Source: Oscillospiraceae bacterium (GTDB lineage: Bacteria; Bacillota; Clostridia; Oscillospirales; Oscillospiraceae). Taken from it: a DNA stretch of 57,739 nt. Below, piece after piece: positions 53,401-57,739 of the stretch. The notes under the pieces were generated by a model. It was given only the letters and a program-made list of their open reading frames with translations. It had not been told where the DNA came from and made no database searches. A program made the translations under genes and the position numbers. The DNA is taken from positions 1-57,739 of the forward strand of contig JAFSET010000006.1 in assembly GCA_017435615.1 (NCBI GenBank), in the 5' to 3' direction. Every line of letters starts with the position of its first letter. Positions within the stretch are counted from its first letter, which is position 1.

Positions 53401-54606
53401 TTATTTCAGAGATATCCGCTTGCCCGGGTGGTTGACAGCCAGGCCCTTTAACGCAAGCATGGTCAGTACAGAAAGTACCTTTGCCGCAGGCAGCATTGCC
53501 TCGGCAATGACTTCATCCACGGGACGGGGCTGGGGCGTTAACAGCTTAACTACCGCCTGCTCCTCCGGGGACAGCTCTATATTTTTATTATCTCCCACAC
53601 TATAATGGGATTTTTCCGGATTGTCAATGGATTTCTTGTCAGGCCGTGCTGTGGGCGCGGCTGTGACCACTGGGTGCTCTGTCGGCTGCGCTACGGTCAG
53701 AATGGCCGGTTCCCGTGGCTGAACACGCCGGACGCTGTGGGGATACAGACATTCATATTCCCTCAAAATATCCCAACCGGAGAACACCGGCAGAGCTTGC
53801 TCCTGCAGCAGCTTATTGCTGCCTGCGCAGGTTTGGGAGTCGATGTTACCGGGAACCACAAAAAGATCACGGCCCTGCTCCCGGGCGTGCCGGGCAGTAT
53901 TGAGCGCGCCGCTGCGTTCCGGGGCCTCCACCACCAGAATACCGGCAGACAAGCCGCTGATAATGCGGTTCCTTTGGAGGAAATTCCAGCTATAGGCCGG
54001 TGTACCCGGAAGAAATTCTGAGAGCAGGCAGCCATGCTGCTGAATTTGCTGAAACAGGGCTTTATTTTTAGCGGGATAGACCATATCCGCACCGCAGCCC
54101 AAAACCGCCACCACGTTGCAGCCGGAGGACAAAGCTCCTTCCAAGGCAGCGGTGTCGATGCCGTCAGCACCGCCGGAGACCACGAGACCGCCGCACTGTG
54201 CGATCTCTGTGCCTAACTTCCGGGCAGTCTGTATGCCATAGGAGGATGCCTTTCTGGTGCCGACAATGCCGATGACCGGGACACTTTCCCAGTCCGGAAG
54301 GCAGCCTTTGTAGTACAAAACCAACGGTGGCTCCTGGATGTTTTGGAGCCGACGGGGATAGGCGCTGTCGCCGTAGGTCAAAATGCTGATGCTTTTCTCG
54401 CTGCATTGCCGCAGGATCTGTCGGGACGGGGCAAGTGCCCGGTCATTTAATTGCTCCAGGTCCTCTGCGGACAATGCCTGCAATTCCTCCAGGCTTTCCG
54501 CAGAAGCTTTATATATGCTCTCCGGATCGTGGAAAAGCTGAAGCAAATTTAATTTTTGCCGGATTGAAAGCTTTAACCGGGAAAACCAGATCCAATATAT
54601 CAGCAT
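53401..54606 (-). CDS. dprA: DNA processing protein DprA
   Basis: A 401-residue DprA/Smf protein that loads RecA on incoming single-stranded DNA during transformation. An N-terminal SAM-like helical part (about 10-60) is followed by the Rossmann core: VIGIVGTRKASSYG, VVSGGADGIDTAAL, NVVAVLGCGADMVYPA, SEFLPGTPAYSWNFLQRNRI and VVVEAP. The C-terminus carries a winged-helix-like domain joined by a Pro-rich linker. The ATG has GAGGAAAG upstream. No other competence gene is in the window; dprA is also widespread in species not known to be competent. Confidence 0.94.
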   Translation of the reverse strand: MLIYWIWFSRLKLSIRQKLNLLQLFHDPESIYKASAESLEELQALSAEDLEQLNDRALAPSRQILRQCSEKSISILTYGDSAYPRRLQNIQEPPLVLYYKGCLPDWESVPVIGIVGTRKASSYGIQTARKLGTEIAQCGGLVVSGGADGIDTAALEGALSSGCNVVAVLGCGADMVYPAKNKALFQQIQQHGCLLSEFLPGTPAYSWNFLQRNRIISGLSAGILVVEAPERSGALNTARHAREQGRDLFVVPGNIDSQTCAGSNKLLQEQALPVFSGWDILREYECLYPHSVRRVQPREPAILTVAQPTEHPVVTAAPTARPDKKSIDNPEKSHYSVGDNKNIELSPEEQAVVKLLTPQPRPVDEVIAEAMLPAAKVLSVLTMLALKGLAVNHPGKRISLK

Positions 54607-54619
54607 TTTTCTTTCCTCT

Positions 54620-55369
54620 TTATATCTTTTGCATCTGCCACATCACAATAGACGCGGCCACGGCAGCATTCAGGGACTCACAGCGGCTGTTCATGGGAAT
54701 GATGAGCTGCCGGTCCGCCGCCTCCAGGATCTGCTGCCGGACACCCTGGCCTTCGCTGCCGATGACCACCGCCTGCCGTGCCACCGGTGCCTGTCGCAGG
54801 TCCACGGCGGTATCGCTTAAAGCGGTGACGGCGATCTCAATTCCTGCGTCCCGGCAGGCAGTTAGTGCCTGCTGCCAGGTGGTCTGCAGCACAGGTGTGC
54901 GGAATACCGCGCCCATAGAGGAGCGGACAGTTTTATGGCTGTAGGGGTCGGCGCAGCCCTCCAAAAGGGCCACAGGCACATTCAGCGCATCGGCAGTACG
55001 CAGGATGGTGCCTAAATTACCCGGGTCCTGGATACCGTCCAGCAGCAGCATCCCGGCGGTGGGCACAAAGGCCTGCTCCTGAGGAAGCTGACAGATAAAC
55101 AGCGCGCCCTGAGGGGTCTGCATAGGGGAGATGTAGGCCATTACATCCTCCGGTACCCGCACCACCTGCACCTGTTCCGGCACTTCCTGCTGAACACCGT
55201 CGGACAGGATCACCGTTTGCAGGCCGGGCCACCAGCGGATAGCCTCCTGCAGCAATTTGGTGCCGTCGGCCACAAACAGGCCGGACTGCTGCCGTTCCTT
55301 TCGGGAGGCAAGCAATCTGCGTACTTGCTGCAAAAGGGGATTTTTCCGGGAGGTGATCCGCTGTATCAT
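54620..55369 (-). CDS. SpoU/TrmH-family RNA 2'-O-methyltransferase
   Basis: A 249-residue SpoU methyltransferase. An N-terminal substrate-binding part (ITSRKNPLLQQVRRLLASRK) leads to the knot domain with LLDGIQDPGNLGTILRTAD, VIGSEGQGVRQQILEA and SLNAAVAASIVMWQ. It is of the shorter TrmH/RlmB-like type often annotated generically, and differs from the rlmB product at 31738; the modified nucleotide is not known. Its start codon overlaps the ktrA stop (ATGA), and dprA follows 13 bp downstream. Confidence 0.9.
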   Translation of the reverse strand: MIQRITSRKNPLLQQVRRLLASRKERQQSGLFVADGTKLLQEAIRWWPGLQTVILSDGVQQEVPEQVQVVRVPEDVMAYISPMQTPQGALFICQLPQEQAFVPTAGMLLLDGIQDPGNLGTILRTADALNVPVALLEGCADPYSHKTVRSSMGAVFRTPVLQTTWQQALTACRDAGIEIAVTALSDTAVDLRQAPVARQAVVIGSEGQGVRQQILEAADRQLIIPMNSRCESLNAAVAASIVMWQMQKI

Positions 55370-56013
55370 AGCTTTTGCACCGCCTTCAACGCGGCTGTAT
55401 CACCCAAAATCACCAAAATATCCCCCTTGCAGATCACATGATCCGCTGCCGGGGAGACGGTGATCTGCTGCTCCTTTTTGATGGCCAGGATATTGATGCC
55501 CAGCTTGGCCCGGATATTCAGGCCCTTCAAGTCCTTGCCCACCCAGCTTTCCGGCGTGGGAAGATCGATAATGCCGTAGTCCTCAGACAGTTCGATATAG
55601 TCCAAAACATTTTGGCTGGACAGGCTTCTTGCCAAACGGTAGGCCTGCTCCTGCTCCGGGATGACGATCTGATCGGCACCCAGCTTTTTCAGAACCTGCC
55701 GATGGGTCTCGTCGTGGGCCTTGCAGACCACCCGGGGAACCCCCAGCTCCTTCAAATTCATGGTAGCCAGTACAGAATCGGCCAGACTGTCGCCGATGGC
55801 TACAACCGCACAGTCAAAGCTGGCCGCACCCAGCGCACGTAAAACGCTCTTGTCCCGGGCGTCTGCCACCACTGCGTGGGTCACATCGTCGCTGATGGCC
55901 TGTACAAGCTCACTGTCGGTGTCCACCGCCAGCACCTCACAGCCCAACTGGCACAGCCGCCGTGCTACCTCTGAGCCGAAACGGCCCAATCCAATAATGA
56001 TATACGATTTCAT
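55366..56013 (-). CDS. ktrA: Potassium uptake regulatory subunit KtrA/TrkA
   Basis: A 215-residue cytoplasmic RCK protein that gates a Trk/Ktr potassium channel. The nucleotide loop IIIGLGRFGSEVARRL (5-20) ends in an acidic VDTDSE strand, followed by an RCK-N domain to about 125 and a TrkA-C domain (about 140-213: WVGKDLKGLNIRAKLGINILAI, quoted in part). One RCK unit only, so KtrA-like rather than double TrkA. TAGGAG precedes the ATG at 56013 with seven-base spacing. It follows the channel gene by 10 bp. Confidence 0.93.
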   Translation of the reverse strand: MKSYIIIGLGRFGSEVARRLCQLGCEVLAVDTDSELVQAISDDVTHAVVADARDKSVLRALGAASFDCAVVAIGDSLADSVLATMNLKELGVPRVVCKAHDETHRQVLKKLGADQIVIPEQEQAYRLARSLSSQNVLDYIELSEDYGIIDLPTPESWVGKDLKGLNIRAKLGINILAIKKEQQITVSPAADHVICKGDILVILGDTAALKAVQKL

Positions 56014-56023
56014 AAGCAAACTC

Positions 56024-57385
56024 CTATCCGATCAGCAGGTTGGTGTGGGCATACTGGAAGCGGTCCTTTGCCCGGTCACTTAGCAGGAAGCCCAGACTCA
56101 GGGTCAGGATACCGACCCGTCCAAAATACATAAACAAAATAATAATGATCTGCGCCGGAGTGGTTAAAAGGGGTGTCACGCCGGCAGTCAGGCCCACGGT
56201 GGCCAAAGCGGATACGGTTTCGTACAGCGCATCCAGGAAGCTGACCGGGGAGCTGGCACAGATCACCACAGCTCCGATCAGACTCAAACTTACCATGGCG
56301 GTGACAATGGTCATAGCGTCCAGCACCTTTTCCGGCAGGATGCTGCGCTTGTACACAGTGACAGTGGATTTTCCCCGAAGCCGTGCGCCGATAAACAGCA
56401 AAAGCACCATAAAGGTCACGGTTTTGGCACCGCCGGCGGTAGAACCGGAGGAACCGCCGATGAGCATCAGCACCAGGGAAACGGCCTTTCCACTGTCAGT
56501 CAGACACGCTTGATCCACGCTGGCAAAACCGGCAGTGCGTAGGGTCACCGCCTGGAAAAAGGCGTTCAGCAGTTTATCCCCAAAGGGCATATTGCCAATG
56601 GTGTCGGGATTGTTCCACTCCAAAAACAGGATCAGCGCAGTGCCGCCCAGGAGCAGAACCCCGGTGGTCAGCAGTACCAGCTTGGTATAAACGCTGAATT
56701 TTTTGAAGCTTCTCAGACGGACGACCTCTTCCCATACGAAGAAGCCCAGGCCGCCTAAAATGATCAGTGCCGCCAGGGTCAGGCAGACCACCGGATCGCT
56801 TTGGAAGGTGATCAGACTTTGCCCCGGCCCAATGGAGCCAAAAATATCAAAGCCGGCGTTGCAGAAAGCGGAAACCGCATGGAAAACGCCCCAAATGGCA
56901 GCGGTTTTCAGGCCGTACTCCGGAAGAAATCTGAAAAACAGGATCAGCGCGCCGCAGGCCTGAATGGAAAGACTGCCTGAAAGCACCCATTTTTGCAGGG
57001 TGACCACGCTTTGCATATCGTCCACGCTGAGGGCTTGAGCCATCAGCATCCGCTGCTTCAGACCTACCCTGCGCCGAAAAACAAAAACCACCAGGGACGC
57101 GGCACTCATAAAGCCCAGGCCGCCGATCTCGATCATGCACAGGATCACAGCCTGGCCAAAGCCGCTCCATTGGGTCCAGGTGTCATAGAGCACCAGGCCG
57201 GTGACACAGGTGGCGGAGGTGGCGGTAAACAGCGCCGGGCGGAAGCCGCAGGAAACGCCGCTGCGGGAGGCTATCGGCAGTGTCAGCAAAATGGCACCCA
57301 GCTGGATAATGACCGCAAAGGTCACAGCAATGATCCTTGTGGGACTAAGCTGCCGTTTCTTCATTTTAAATCGGAACTTGCCCAT
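56024..57385 (-). CDS. ktrB: Potassium uptake channel KtrB/TrkH
   Basis: A 453-residue membrane protein with about eight to ten hydrophobic segments, the ion-conducting subunit of a Ktr/Trk potassium importer. The four filter-type loops are visible with conserved glycines: SATCVTGL, AFCNAGFD, TLRTAGF and ALATVGLT. A Gly/Ser-rich GGSSGSTAGGAKT loop follows the third repeat, as in KtrB. AAAGGAG precedes the ATG at 57385, chosen over an in-frame ATG 75 bases upstream that lies in the promoter region. It is the first gene of the long minus-strand operon. Confidence 0.94.
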   Translation of the reverse strand: MGKFRFKMKKRQLSPTRIIAVTFAVIIQLGAILLTLPIASRSGVSCGFRPALFTATSATCVTGLVLYDTWTQWSGFGQAVILCMIEIGGLGFMSAASLVVFVFRRRVGLKQRMLMAQALSVDDMQSVVTLQKWVLSGSLSIQACGALILFFRFLPEYGLKTAAIWGVFHAVSAFCNAGFDIFGSIGPGQSLITFQSDPVVCLTLAALIILGGLGFFVWEEVVRLRSFKKFSVYTKLVLLTTGVLLLGGTALILFLEWNNPDTIGNMPFGDKLLNAFFQAVTLRTAGFASVDQACLTDSGKAVSLVLMLIGGSSGSTAGGAKTVTFMVLLLFIGARLRGKSTVTVYKRSILPEKVLDAMTIVTAMVSLSLIGAVVICASSPVSFLDALYETVSALATVGLTAGVTPLLTTPAQIIIILFMYFGRVGILTLSLGFLLSDRAKDRFQYAHTNLLIG

Positions 57386-57431
57386 ACCCACACTCCTTTC
57401 CGCAACGGTAGGCTCATCCATTTTATACCTT

Positions 57432-57460
57432 ATTATATACATCTTCTCTATTCTTTTCAA
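57432..57460 (-). promoter_or_regulatory. Promoter of the ktrB to rnc operon
   Basis: On the minus strand TTGAAA (57455-57460), 17 bp spacer and TATAAT (57432-57437), about 45 bp upstream of the ktrB ATG. Confidence 0.75.
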
Positions 57461-57540
57461 GTCTTTTGATTTTAATTAGATTTTCGGCTCAGGAATTTCC
57501 CCAATTCCGGCAATTTTGAATGGTGAATACATCCAAAAAC

Positions 57541-57569
57541 TTGACATCAAGGTCTATTTGTTATAGAAT
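57541..57569 (+). promoter_or_regulatory. Rightward promoter next to the terminal repeat
   Basis: Consensus TTGACA (57541-57546), 17 bp spacer, TAGAAT (57564-57569), reading toward the window end and the palindromic repeat. Any target gene lies beyond the window. 57461-57540 shows nothing else. Confidence 0.5.
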
Positions 57570-57598
57570 TAAATAAAGATTTGTTCGTACAAGTCGAT

Positions 57599-57739
57599 AA
57601 ATTCCAGTTTATCGAGCTGTTCGAATTTTGCGACAACCTACCGATGTGTCATTGCGAGCCAGTGCTCACACTGGCGTGGCAATCTCAAAATGCAAGGGTG
57701 TACGTTGGATAACCCAAAGGACCCGTTTCGGCCTGAAAA
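57599..57739. repeat. Palindromic intergenic repeat, subtype A, copy 2 (left part, runs off the window)
   Basis: Starts with AAATTCCAGTTTATCGAGC as at 1508, then GTTCGAATTTTGCG, TGTCATTGCGAGCC, CCAGTGCTCACACTGG and CAATCTCAAAATGCAAGGGT, matching the left half of copy 1 with few changes. Its left half also resembles the reverse complement of the right half of copy 1 (CGCAAAATTCGAACGGCTC), which shows how palindromic the family is. Confidence 0.85.

Overview
The window looks like a chromosomal contig from an uncultured or gut-type member of the Clostridia (Oscillospiraceae-like Firmicutes). The reasons are strong AGGAGG-type ribosome binding sites with sigma-A promoters, Gram-positive lipoproteins, a YitT/DUF2179 protein, BspA-type leucine-rich repeats, a dprA-topA-trmFO block, a KtrAB-type potassium system, and a tetrahydrofolate riboswitch very close in sequence to the Clostridial examples. 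This placement is inference; there is no rRNA or other direct taxonomic marker in the window.
Layout: (1) 1-1.4 kb, minus strand: 5' part of glycyl-tRNA synthetase behind a PlsC acyltransferase. (2) 1.8-4.5 kb, plus: a DUF1624-type membrane acyltransferase overlapping a gene in which a multi-pass membrane domain is fused in frame to a CCA-adding enzyme. (3) 4.8-17.4 kb, plus: five consecutive exported proteins. Two are TlpA-like thioredoxin-fold lipoproteins with Ig-like domains, two are smaller lipoproteins, and one is a 1547-residue repeat protein. They appear to be one cell-surface operon. (4) 17.4-23.1 kb: a hairpin-rich intergenic stretch, yitT, gluQ, a nucleotidyltransferase gene, and a folT-folC operon behind a THF riboswitch and terminator. 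(5) 23.5-29.6 kb, plus: an operon of a phosphoglycosyl transferase, an HpcH/HpaI aldolase, a D-2-hydroxyacid dehydrogenase and three tandem NTP_transf_5-like nucleotidyltransferases. (6) 29.6-36.6 kb: a protein that resembles a P1B-type ATPase without its phosphorylation motif, rlmB, ftsH, and a secreted BspA/Ig-like repeat protein.
(7) 36.8-45.6 kb: an accessory carbohydrate/acid-sugar region. It holds two enolase-superfamily sugar acid dehydratases, an RraA-like protein, two SDR dehydrogenases, an MBL-fold hydrolase, a cytoplasmic-looking GH16 glucanase and two divergently placed AraC regulators. (8) 45.8-48.1 kb: an EF-G paralogue lacking the catalytic histidine and a small ribbon-helix-helix protein. 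(9) 48.2-57.4 kb, minus: a tightly packed housekeeping operon, ktrB-ktrA-SpoU methylase-dprA-topA-trmFO-plsX-rnc, closed by a terminator.
Four copies of an intergenic, highly palindromic repeat (two subtypes, about 290-380 bp, imperfect terminal inverted repeats) lie at 1508, 20902, 38242 and 57599. The items I consider most worth following are the nucleotidyltransferase trio operon, the ATPase-like protein without DKTGT, the membrane-CCA fusion, the surface redox/Ig lipoprotein operon and the palindromic repeat family. No tRNA, rRNA, CRISPR array, transposase or prophage was seen.
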